Of a stretch of 64,000 bases of DNA, positions 34,563 through 44,183 are shown piece by piece; positions within the stretch are counted from its first letter, which is position 1, and every line of letters starts with the position of its first letter. The stretch covers positions 372,001 through 436,000 of the forward strand of contig JBFXKW010000002.1 in the NCBI GenBank assembly GCA_050173345.1, in the 5' to 3' direction. The DNA is from SHWC01 sp050173345 (GTDB taxonomy: Bacteria; Pseudomonadota; Alphaproteobacteria; UBA828). The position numbers and the translations under genes were made by a program. The notes beneath the pieces were generated by a model. The model was not told where the DNA came from and ran no database searches. It saw nothing but the letters and a program-made list of their open reading frames with translations.

Positions 34563-35171
34563 GTGAAACCAGCCATCCTCGGCTCTCTCGCCGTCGCCGC
34601 GCTGCTCGGCCTCGCGGCTTGCGCGGAACCGCGCCTCAGCGACGATCTGTTCGTCGTGCTGCCCGAGGAGGACGGCACGGTCGGCGAGGTCACGGTCAGC
34701 GACGGCGAAACCACCACGGTACTCAACACGCCGCTCGCCGCGGCGCAGGTCGACCGCGCCGGCGCGTTGAAGCCCGCGGAGGTGACCGACCAGGACGTCC
34801 AGACGATCTTCCAAGGCGCGCTGTCGGCGCAGCCCATCCTGCCCAAGCGCTACGTGCTCTATTTCGAGCAGGGCACCAACGTGCTCACCGCCGAATCCCA
34901 GGCCGCGTTCGAGAGCGTCTTCGCCGACGTCGAGCGGCGCCCGGCGCCCTCGGTCGAGGTCATCGGCCATACCGATACGGTCGGCGCCCAGGACTTCAAC
35001 GCCGACCTCTCGCTCGAACGCGCCACTGCGATCAAGGACCTCCTGACCGCGCGCGGCATCGCGGCAGGCTCCATCGTCGTGGCCGGGCGGGGCGAGCTCG
35101 ACACGCTGGTCGATACCGCCGATGAGGTCGGCGAGCCGCAGAACCGCCGCGTCGAGATCACGGTGCGCTGA
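34563..35171 (+). CDS. OmpA-family peptidoglycan-binding lipoprotein
   Basis: 202 residues. A lipoprotein signal ends in LGLAAC, so C20 would be lipidated. Residues about 95-202 are an OmpA-C domain: YVLYFEQGTNVLTAESQAAF, VEVIGHTDTVGAQDFNADLSLERA, VAGRGELDTLV and NRRVEITV. It anchors the outer membrane or periplasmic complex to peptidoglycan. It is in an operon with the FecR gene. Its TGA and the TGA of the convergent phosphatase gene share the palindrome TGATCA with no gap. Confidence 0.9.
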   Translation: MKPAILGSLAVAALLGLAACAEPRLSDDLFVVLPEEDGTVGEVTVSDGETTTVLNTPLAAAQVDRAGALKPAEVTDQDVQTIFQGALSAQPILPKRYVLYFEQGTNVLTAESQAAFESVFADVERRPAPSVEVIGHTDTVGAQDFNADLSLERATAIKDLLTARGIAAGSIVVAGRGELDTLVDTADEVGEPQNRRVEITVR

Positions 35172-37316
35172 TCAGCCGACACCCTCATAGCGGATCGCCA
35201 GGATCGCGATGTCGTCGGACTGCGGCGTGCCGGCGGCGAAGGCGTTGATGTCGGCATAGAGCGCCTCGACCACCAGCTTCGGCGTCGCGTCGGGCGGCAG
35301 ACGGGCGAGCAGCGCCTCGATGCCCGCCATGCCGTACAGCCTTTGAGCGCCATCATGCGCTTCTGTCACGCCGTCGGTCACGAGCACGAGCGTATCGCCG
35401 CGCTCGAGCCGGTAGGATTCGACCGGATAGGGGTAATCCTCCACGATGCAGAGCGGCGGGCCGCCCTCGCCTTCGAGGTGCCGGACCGGAGCGCCCGGCC
35501 GATGCAGGATCGGCGCGTCGTGCCCGGCGATGCAGAACTCGAGCGCGCCGCTCCTCAGATCGATGATGCCGGCGAGCAGCGTGACGAAGAAGTCAGCGGT
35601 GTTTTCGCGCGAGATTTCGGCATTGGCGTCCTGCATCACCCGATCGATCCCATAGTGCCCGCGCAGGATGTTGCTCTTGTAGAGCGCCTTGGTGATCGCC
35701 ATGAAGAGCGCGGCCTGCACGCCCTTGCCCGAGACGTCGCCGATCACGAAGAAGAGATGGTCGTCGTCGATCAGGGCGAAGTCGTAGAGGTCGCCGCCGA
35801 CCGCGCTCGCGGGCTCCAGCATGGCGTGGACGTCGAAATCGCGGCGCTCAGGGAAGGCAGGAAACCGGCGCGGCAGGATGCCGAGCTGGATCGAGCGTGC
35901 CGCGGAGAGCTCGCCCTCGATCCGCGCCGCGGCGCGGCGCTGCTCTTCTAGCGCAAGGGCGAGCCGGCGGCGCTCCCGCTCGGCCGCGATGCGGGCCGTC
36001 ATCAGCATGACCGTGTAGATGATGCCAGAGGCGACCGCGATTGCGGTGGGGTCGAACAGCACACCGAACCGGTCATAGGCGAGCCAGGCGCCGGCGATCA
36101 GCAGAACGACCAGGCCGACATAGGCGAGCGGGCTGAGCGCGGGGCGTATGGCGGGCACCAGGGCGGTCGCCAGCGCGCCGAACACCGCGATCAGCGCGAC
36201 CTCGACATAGCCGAGCCAGCCCGGGCGCGACAGCGTGGCGCCGGTCAGGATCGCTTCGACCACCTGGGCGTGGACCTCGACGCCGGGCATGCGGGCTTCG
36301 ACCGGCGTGGCCTGGAAGTCCCCGAGGCCGAGGCTGCTCGAACCGACCAGCACCAGGTGGCCCTTGAGGCGGCCCGGCGGCAGCCTGCCCTCGACGATAT
36401 CGGCGGCCGTGACGAAGCGCTCCGGGCGATGCGGCGTGTAGTGAATCCAGAGCCGGCCATCGGGTTCGGTCGGGATCATCGCCGGGCCGACCCCGATGGC
36501 CGAGACGCCGCGCTCGTCGCGCACCAGGTTGAGCCAGGGCGCACCGAGCGCCTGACGGATCATTTCGATCGAAAGCGCTGGCACGATGACGCTGCCGATG
36601 GTGACCGCGAGCGGCACGCGGCGCACGATGCCGTCGCGCTCCTTGACGACGGTCAGGCTGGCAAGGCTCGCGGCGTTGCGGGACAGCACGTCGACCGAAT
36701 GGAGCGTGGTGTCGAATGCCGGCAAGGCCGGCCTCGGATCGCCGCCCTTCTCGCGCACCGGCGAGACAGCGTAGTGCGCCGGCAGCGGCACGCCGCCCTC
36801 GGCCTGCCGCAGCGCGCCGATGCCGAGCACCACCTTGGTGCGGCGAAAGCTCTCGGCCAGGAGGTCATCGTTGCGCGGCAGCGCGCGCAGGCGCGCCCGG
36901 GTTTCCTCGTCGAGCGCCGGCAGGTTGTCGGCGAGCCGCTCGGGCGAATACCGGTCGGGCTCGGCGAACAGGACGTCGAAGCCGATGACCGGCGCGCCGG
37001 AAGCGGCGATGCCATCGACGAGGCGCGCCATCAGGTCGCGCGGCCAGGGCCACTGCCCGAGGCGCGCCAGGCTCTCCTCGTCGATGTCGACGATGGCGAC
37101 CGGCGCGGCCACGTATTCGCGCGGCTTCAGCTCCTGCAGCAGGTCGAACCAGCGGAGCTTGAGGCTATCGACCGGCGCCGGGTTCAGGGCGCGGACCGCG
37201 GCCAGCGCAATGATCAGGACGACGGCGAGCGGCGCGCCCTGCCAGCGGCCGAGGCTGCGCAGCCGGCCGAGCAGCCGCGCCACGCCCAACCAAGACACCC
37301 TGCCTGCCCCGGCCAC
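35172..37316 (-). CDS. CHASE2 sensor protein with SpoIIE-type PP2C phosphatase domain
   Basis: 714 residues. Order: membrane segment (about 28-45), extracytoplasmic CHASE2 domain (about 50-365; AIVDIDEESLARLGQWPWPRDLMARLVD, VIGFDVLF), three membrane segments (about 370-445), coiled coil (ERERRRLALALEEQRRAAARIEGEL) and PP2C domain (about 480-712). The phosphatase metal motifs are GGDLYDF, IGDVSGKGVQAALFM, TDGVTEAHD and SDDIAILA. The enzyme should dephosphorylate a STAS protein in response to an envelope signal, releasing the partner switch. Upstream gene of the MBL protein on the same strand is 27 bp away. Confidence 0.93.
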   Translation of the reverse strand: MAGAGRVSWLGVARLLGRLRSLGRWQGAPLAVVLIIALAAVRALNPAPVDSLKLRWFDLLQELKPREYVAAPVAIVDIDEESLARLGQWPWPRDLMARLVDGIAASGAPVIGFDVLFAEPDRYSPERLADNLPALDEETRARLRALPRNDDLLAESFRRTKVVLGIGALRQAEGGVPLPAHYAVSPVREKGGDPRPALPAFDTTLHSVDVLSRNAASLASLTVVKERDGIVRRVPLAVTIGSVIVPALSIEMIRQALGAPWLNLVRDERGVSAIGVGPAMIPTEPDGRLWIHYTPHRPERFVTAADIVEGRLPPGRLKGHLVLVGSSSLGLGDFQATPVEARMPGVEVHAQVVEAILTGATLSRPGWLGYVEVALIAVFGALATALVPAIRPALSPLAYVGLVVLLIAGAWLAYDRFGVLFDPTAIAVASGIIYTVMLMTARIAAERERRRLALALEEQRRAAARIEGELSAARSIQLGILPRRFPAFPERRDFDVHAMLEPASAVGGDLYDFALIDDDHLFFVIGDVSGKGVQAALFMAITKALYKSNILRGHYGIDRVMQDANAEISRENTADFFVTLLAGIIDLRSGALEFCIAGHDAPILHRPGAPVRHLEGEGGPPLCIVEDYPYPVESYRLERGDTLVLVTDGVTEAHDGAQRLYGMAGIEALLARLPPDATPKLVVEALYADINAFAAGTPQSDDIAILAIRYEGVG

Positions 37317-37342
37317 GGCAGCCGGTCAACGACCATGCGCGG

Positions 37343-38311
37343 TCAGAGCTCGATCTCCATGCCGTCATAGGCGGAGGAGACGCGCATCCGGCCGGGCCGA
37401 GCCCGCTCCTGGTTGATCTCCTCGTACCGGACGGTCTCGGCCAGCAGCTCCTGGAGCTTCGCATCGCCGTGGATCGGCTCGTGATGGAACATGCAATAGT
37501 GCTTCACGCCGGCCCGGTGACAGAGCTCGACGCCGACGATGTTGCTCGAATGGCCCCAGTCCGCCTTCACCGACACCGCGTCGGCAAGCGAATACATCGC
37601 ATCGAAGATCACCAGGTCGGCGTCCTTGAAGAAGGCGACGAACGCGGCGGACTCCTCGGGGCGGTCGAGCCGGTGCTCGGAATCCGTCGAGTAGACGACC
37701 GCCTTGCCGTCCCGCTCGAAACGATAGCCGTAGGAATCGCCGGAGTGCCGCTGCTTCATGGCGCTCACCTCGAGCCCCGCGACCTCGTGGCGTCGGCCCG
37801 GCTCCAACGTCACGAATTCGATCCGCGCACCGAGCGCCGAGAAATCGACCGGGAACCACGGCGCGCTGTGCTGGGTGCGCAGCGCCGTTTCGAGCGAAGC
37901 ATGGCAGCCGTGAATCCTGATGAGGTTGCCCGGCGCATAGGCGGGCGGGAAGAACGGGAATCCCATGATGTGGTCCCAATGCACGTGCGACAGGAAGACG
38001 TTGAAGACCCGCGGCCTGCCGCGATCCGGCCTGCCGGACAGGCTATGGGCGAAAACCCGGACGCCGGTGCCGAGATCGCACAGCACATATTCGCCGCTTC
38101 CCGCGTCGATCTCGACGCAGGCGGTGTTGCCGCCATAGGTGCCGGCGATGGCGAAGTCGAGCTTGCCTTCGATGAAGGCGTCGATCTTCGCCGGGCTGCT
38201 CAGATCGGCGCCGGCGGCGCGCTCGAGCGCGGCGCGCACCTTGGCGCGGACGGCGCCGGCATCGAGCGGCGCGGCGAGAGAGCCGCGCGTCCCCCAGAAC
38301 CTGACCCGCAT
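37343..38311 (-). CDS. MBL-fold metallohydrolase
   Basis: 322 residues from ATG at 38311. It begins MRVRFWGTRGS, as in RNase Z/phosphodiesterase-like MBL proteins, and has the metal motif LSHVHWDHIMGFPFF (HxHxDH), STDSEH and a C-terminal His pair in YCMFHHEPIHGD. TYGGNTACVEI is also conserved. Related proteins are cyclic nucleotide or phosphodiester hydrolases; a signalling role is suggested by the operon with STAS and phosphatase genes, but is inferred. Confidence 0.88.
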   Translation of the reverse strand: MRVRFWGTRGSLAAPLDAGAVRAKVRAALERAAGADLSSPAKIDAFIEGKLDFAIAGTYGGNTACVEIDAGSGEYVLCDLGTGVRVFAHSLSGRPDRGRPRVFNVFLSHVHWDHIMGFPFFPPAYAPGNLIRIHGCHASLETALRTQHSAPWFPVDFSALGARIEFVTLEPGRRHEVAGLEVSAMKQRHSGDSYGYRFERDGKAVVYSTDSEHRLDRPEESAAFVAFFKDADLVIFDAMYSLADAVSVKADWGHSSNIVGVELCHRAGVKHYCMFHHEPIHGDAKLQELLAETVRYEEINQERARPGRMRVSSAYDGMEIEL

Positions 38312-38366
38312 CGCCCATCCGCCCCCATGCCGCGCTGCGCGGTGCGCCGCTCGCGCCCTATCGCCA

Positions 38367-38771
38367 TCAACCCGCCCTGAACACGGCGGCGGCCTCGGCC
38401 GACATCGAATCGAGCGCGTCGGCAATGTCGCCGAAGGCCGGAATAATGCGGTCGAAACGGCCGATCTGGAAGACCTCGTTGACGCAGGGGCGCATGCGGG
38501 CCAGCGCGATCCGGCGGTTGTTCTTGCCGCTCTCCTTGGCGGCGATCATCAGGACGCGGAGGCCGGCGCTGCTGACGAACGGCACGCCGTCCATGTCGAT
38601 CACGATGCCGCCGATCCGCGGCTCGCGCGCCGCGAGCAGGCCGAGCAACCGCCCCTGCAACTCAGGCGAGGTTTCCTCGTTGACTCCCCCCGTTACGCGC
38701 AACAGCACGATGCCGGCAAAATGTTCTTCTTCGATCCGCACCGCGGCCTCTCCATCCGGTGCCGCCACCAA
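38367..38771 (-). CDS. STAS domain anti-sigma factor antagonist A
   Basis: 134 residues, SpoIIAA/RsbV fold. The phosphorylatable serine is in IDMDGVPFVSSAGLRVL (S67 or S68). EEETSPELQGRLL-type N-terminal region and RIALARMRPCVNEVFQIGRFD complete the fold. It should be phosphorylated by an RsbW-type kinase (33500) and dephosphorylated by the CHASE2-PP2C (35172). A paralogue is 116 bp upstream on the same strand. Confidence 0.9.
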   Translation of the reverse strand: MVAAPDGEAAVRIEEEHFAGIVLLRVTGGVNEETSPELQGRLLGLLAAREPRIGGIVIDMDGVPFVSSAGLRVLMIAAKESGKNNRRIALARMRPCVNEVFQIGRFDRIIPAFGDIADALDSMSAEAAAVFRAG

Positions 38772-38886
38772 ATCGCAGCTGGCGCCAAATCAGCGCTTAG
38801 CATCTTGCCGATGAGTTAGGCGTGACAAAATATAGTTTAACGAGATAGTGAATGAATAGACAAGAAGGCGACTAGATATCTTCCCG
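38772..38886 (-). promoter_or_regulatory. AT-rich spacer between the two STAS genes
   Basis: On the minus strand it reads through CTCGTTAAACTATATTTTGTCACG. It is much more AT-rich than the surroundings and probably contains the promoter of STAS gene A; the exact boxes are not certain. Confidence 0.4.
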
Positions 38887-39291
38887 TCAAGTCGAACCGG
38901 TTGTACCGGCCGCGTCTTGCGACGAATAGGCGGCGGCGGCCGGGCCCGAGATTGCCTCGAGCGCCGCCGATAGCTTGTCGTGCACCGGGATCACCTTGTC
39001 GAAACGGCTGATCTGGAAGACCTCCCTGACCACCGGCCTGAGCCCGGCCACCGCCAGCTTCATGCTCGCCGCCTTGGTCTCCTTGGCGGCGAACATGAGC
39101 ACGCGGAGCCCGGCGCTGCTCATATAGGGCACGTTCGCCATGTCGATCACAAGGCCGGCCATCCGGGACTGGCCCAGGCGTGTGACGACCTCGCCCAGCC
39201 GCCTCTGGAGCGCCGGGCTGTTCTCCTGGTCGACGCGCCCTGCCAGTTTCAGGACCACGACATCGGCATAAGAGATTTCGTCGACCTTCAT
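38887..39291 (-). CDS. STAS domain anti-sigma factor antagonist B
   Basis: 134 residues with the same layout as its neighbour: IDMANVPYMSSAGLRVL (S58 or S59) and LAVAGLRPVVREVFQISRFDKVIPV. Identity between the two is high in the middle and low at the ends, so they are paralogues that may respond to different kinases or serve one kinase redundantly. Confidence 0.9.
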   Translation of the reverse strand: MKVDEISYADVVVLKLAGRVDQENSPALQRRLGEVVTRLGQSRMAGLVIDMANVPYMSSAGLRVLMFAAKETKAASMKLAVAGLRPVVREVFQISRFDKVIPVHDKLSAALEAISGPAAAAYSSQDAAGTTGST

Positions 39292-39396
39292 CGCCGCCGC
39301 TCCGCCCCGTGCTCAAGACCGGCCGAGATTAGCCGAAGCGGGACGCGCTGGCGCATGCTTTCTATGGCGACGCCTGCTTCGTCGGCCTCCCGCGGC

Positions 39397-41118
39397 TCAG
39401 CCGCGCACGACGGGCAGCTCCAGGTGCGAGGCGCGCGCGCCATCGTGGAAAACCGTCTGGTTGGCGACCACCAGGCCGAACGGCGATTCGCTGCCGGGCG
39501 GGCCGCCGGTGTTGGGGTTGCGGTCCCATGCCGGGAAGTTGCTGCTGGTCACCTGCACGCGCAGCTTGTGGCCGGGCTTGAACTGGTGGCACACCACACC
39601 GACCGAGATCCGATACTCGTAGACGCGGTTCGGCTCGATCGGCCGCTCCGCGCCGGTGCCCTCGCGATAGCGCGCGCGGACCACGCCTTCCTGCAGGTTG
39701 ATGGAGCGGCCGTCGGGCGAGACGTCGCAAAGCTTGACCACCCAGTCGGTATCGACCGCCGTGGTCGCGGCATGCAGCACCGCCGTGACCTTGCCGGCGA
39801 CCAGGAGCGGCGCGTCGAGCGGCGCCGAGGTGTAGATCAGCACGTCGTTGCGCAGCTCGACGCCGGCCTGGTCCGCCGGGCCCATCGGCGTGTTCTGCGG
39901 CATGCAGCAGGAATGACCACCGGCGCTCTGCACCGGCACCTCGGGGCTGTAGATGTAGAAATCGGGCGGCTCGTCGCCCGGCGCTTCGAACGATAGCGCG
40001 CCGTTGCCGGATAGCGAGTTGGCGCGGCCCTTGCCGTGCAGGTAGAGGTTTTGGATCTGCGTGCCGGGCAACGGCCATGTCGGCGAGTTGCGCCAGCGGT
40101 TCTCGCCGGTCACGAAGACGCGGACCTTCGGGAGGCCGTCGAGCGCCTCGCGTTTGCCCTTCAAATGCGCATCAAACCAGGCGAGCTGCAGCTCATCGAT
40201 CACGTTCTTGGCGTCATCGCCGAAGTCGATGCAGCCGACCTGCTGGGTCCACGGGATGTGATACCAGGGCCCGACGAACAGCCGATGGTCGGCCTTGCTG
40301 AGCGCGGCGAAGCGCTCATAGGCCTCGATCGTCTGGGTGATGAAGCTGTCATACCAGCCGGAAACATGCAGGCACGGGATCTCGACGGCCTCGATGCGCG
40401 GCGCCAGGGCGAACTGCAGCCAGTACGCATCGTAAGTGGGGTGGTTGAGATAGTCGGCGAGGAACGGCATCAGCGGCGGATCGACCAGGAGCGGGATGTC
40501 GCGCAGGGTCTGCGTCGGGCTCCAGCGCCCGACGCAGGAGGCCGACGCGCGGATGGTCTCCAGCATGGCGGCATCGCCCTTGCGGCGCGCCTCCTCCCAG
40601 GCGAGCAGCACGCCCCAATCCATCACGGCCGCCAGCCCGAAAGTGCCGCCGACATGGGTGAAGCCCTCGTACATGCCCTGCGGGTAGAAGCCGGGGATGG
40701 CGGTGATCAGATGCGGCGGCCTGGCGCTCGCGGCCAAAAGCTGGTTCACGCCCGGGATGGAGAAGCCGAAGCTCGCCACCTTGCCGTCGCACCAGGGCTG
40801 CGCGGCGATCCATTCGATGGTGTCGTAGCCGTCCTCGGCGTCGCCGAGCAGCGGATAGTACGTGCCCTCGGAGGCGTAGCGGCCGCGGCTGTCCTGGATC
40901 ACGGTGGCGTAGCCGTGCCGGGCGTACCAGGCGGGGTGGGCGTAGACATAGGTCTGCGCCGCGTTCTTGTTGTAGGGCTGGCGCTGGATCAGGGCCGGCG
41001 CGGGCCTGCCGTCCGCCGGGCGGAACACGTTGCAGCGCAAGGTGACGCCGTCGCGCATCCTGACCGGCACGTCCTGCTCGAAGACGACGCCGCTGCCCTC
41101 GCCCATCTCGATCGCCAT
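39397..41118 (-). CDS. CocE/NonD family hydrolase (X-Pro dipeptidyl-peptidase S15-like)
   Basis: 573 residues. Alpha/beta hydrolase core: DGVTLRCNVFRPADG, YATVIQDSRGRYASEGTYYP, and the nucleophile stretch VASFGFSIPGVNQ. The usual GxSYxG is GFSIPG here, still with a serine. A C-terminal jelly-roll PepX_C domain (about 330-570) has PTDTDWVVKL-like elements and HKLRVQVTSSNFPAWDRNPNTGG. No signal peptide. Such enzymes hydrolyse esters, beta-lactam side chains or peptides; substrate unknown. Confidence 0.88.
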   Translation of the reverse strand: MAIEMGEGSGVVFEQDVPVRMRDGVTLRCNVFRPADGRPAPALIQRQPYNKNAAQTYVYAHPAWYARHGYATVIQDSRGRYASEGTYYPLLGDAEDGYDTIEWIAAQPWCDGKVASFGFSIPGVNQLLAASARPPHLITAIPGFYPQGMYEGFTHVGGTFGLAAVMDWGVLLAWEEARRKGDAAMLETIRASASCVGRWSPTQTLRDIPLLVDPPLMPFLADYLNHPTYDAYWLQFALAPRIEAVEIPCLHVSGWYDSFITQTIEAYERFAALSKADHRLFVGPWYHIPWTQQVGCIDFGDDAKNVIDELQLAWFDAHLKGKREALDGLPKVRVFVTGENRWRNSPTWPLPGTQIQNLYLHGKGRANSLSGNGALSFEAPGDEPPDFYIYSPEVPVQSAGGHSCCMPQNTPMGPADQAGVELRNDVLIYTSAPLDAPLLVAGKVTAVLHAATTAVDTDWVVKLCDVSPDGRSINLQEGVVRARYREGTGAERPIEPNRVYEYRISVGVVCHQFKPGHKLRVQVTSSNFPAWDRNPNTGGPPGSESPFGLVVANQTVFHDGARASHLELPVVRG

Positions 41119-41297
41119 GACTGTCCCCCTGCGTTTTGCCGGCGCCTTCGACCGGCGCTACTTGAACAACGAAAGGCGATCACAGGCAATGCCGCTCTGA
41201 CGGCGGCGCCGACATCTCTCGCGACGCGCGTGCAAGCGAAGCCGCCTGGCGCCCCCGCCTCGCCCATGGCTAGGCCGTTCGGCCGGTCCGATGCACA

Positions 41298-41336
41298 TTG
41301 ACTCATGCGGTTTCCGAAGGTGAATATTCGTTCACC
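41298..41336 (+). promoter_or_regulatory. possible promoter and operator of the ABC import operon
   Basis: TTGACT at 41298-41303 could be a -35 box, with GAATAT about 18 bases downstream as a weak -10. Overlapping it is the inverted repeat GGTGAA-TATTCG-TTCACC (41319-41336), a regulator-site-like palindrome. It is 67-105 bp upstream of the binding-protein gene. Confidence 0.4.
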
Positions 41337-41402
41337 GTTCGACGGCCGGCAGCGCTGGTACGCTGGCCGCCTCGATACGCGAATCAAGGGGGATGCAAGA
41401 CG

Positions 41403-42542
41403 ATGAGCGCACGGAAGTTCGGCGGGCTTAAGGGCCTCGCCGTCGGCATCGGCATGACGGCTGCGGCGTGCCTCGGCATCGGCGCCGGCGATGCCGCCGC
41501 CAAGACCGCGGACGGCAAGTACCTCATCTATTACAGCATGAGCTATGTCGGGAACGCCTGGCAGACGGAAGCGAAGAACGCCGTCACCGCCATGGCGAAG
41601 ACCGCCGCCTACAAGGATCGCGTCGAGCTGCGCACCCAGGCCGCCGGGGCCAGCGCGCAGAAGCAGATCCAGCAGATGAACGCGATGATCCAGGCCGGCG
41701 CGGACGCCATCCTCGCCTTCCCGATCTCGCCGACCGCGCTCAACGGCGTGATCAAGAACGCCTGCGAGAAGGGCGTGGTCGTGGTGGTCATCAACGGCGT
41801 GACCGAGCCGTGCGCCTATGTGGTCAAGGTCGAGGGCGTCAAGTTCGGCGCGATGAAGACCCAGTGGGTGATCGACCAGATGGGCGGCAAGGGCAACATC
41901 GTCACGGTCACCGGCGTGCCCGGCGTCTCCTACAGCGAAGACCATCAGCAGGGCTTCGAGGAGACGGTCGCCAAGTATCCCGACGTCAAGGTGATCGGCG
42001 AACTGGTCGGCATGTGGGATCAGTCGGTTGCGCGCGTGAAGATGCGCGAGTTCCTGGCCACCCACAAATGGGAAGACATCGACGGCATCGTGGCCGGCAC
42101 CGGCTGCTACACCATGTCGCTGATGCAGGTCGAGGACGGCTACTACCCGGAGCACCCGATCATCCCGTGCGCCGGCGAATCCTCGAACGGCGGCCGGCTG
42201 CAGATGCTGCCGGTCGATTCGGGCATCGAGGGCGCGCTCGGCCGCAACGGCCTTTCCGCCGGCTCGGGCCTGTGGGCGGTGGCCTATCTGCTGAAGGTCG
42301 CGGTCAACGTGCTCGACGGCAACAAGCCCGAGAGCAACCCGATCTACTACAACGACGCGATCGTCAACGTGACCAAGGACAACGTGAAGATCTGCGAGAA
42401 CGGCACGGCGGAAGAGTTCTCGTCCGGCTGCAACGCCATCGCGCCGGGCATCATCCCGCCCGACTACGCGATCGACTTCTGGTCGCCCTACACGCCCGAG
42501 CTCGGCTTCAACGCGGCGCTGGTCGGCGAGCCCGATTATTGA
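41403..42542 (+). CDS. sugar-type ABC transporter periplasmic binding protein
   Basis: 379 residues from ATG at 41403 with a signal peptide (about 1-33). Peripl_BP_4 fold related to RbsB/XylF: LIYYSMSYVGNAWQTEAKNAV, IQAGADAILAFPISPTALNGVI, GNIVTVTGVPGVSYSEDHQQGFEE, and a hinge to the C-terminal lobe. Four cysteines (CEKG, EPCAY, TGCY, IPCAG, plus CENG/SGCN) could form disulfides. It delivers an unknown sugar or polyol to the importer encoded next. Confidence 0.9.
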   Translation: MSARKFGGLKGLAVGIGMTAAACLGIGAGDAAAKTADGKYLIYYSMSYVGNAWQTEAKNAVTAMAKTAAYKDRVELRTQAAGASAQKQIQQMNAMIQAGADAILAFPISPTALNGVIKNACEKGVVVVVINGVTEPCAYVVKVEGVKFGAMKTQWVIDQMGGKGNIVTVTGVPGVSYSEDHQQGFEETVAKYPDVKVIGELVGMWDQSVARVKMREFLATHKWEDIDGIVAGTGCYTMSLMQVEDGYYPEHPIIPCAGESSNGGRLQMLPVDSGIEGALGRNGLSAGSGLWAVAYLLKVAVNVLDGNKPESNPIYYNDAIVNVTKDNVKICENGTAEEFSSGCNAIAPGIIPPDYAIDFWSPYTPELGFNAALVGEPDY

Positions 42543-42635
42543 GATCGCCCGCCGCAACAGCAGACGCCTAGGTTGAGAGAGGGCCGCGGCATGCTCGCGG
42601 CCCTCTGAGCTTCCGCGCAACCGTCACGGGCCGCG

Positions 42636-44179
<1,544 letters not shown>

Positions 44180-44183
<4 letters not shown>

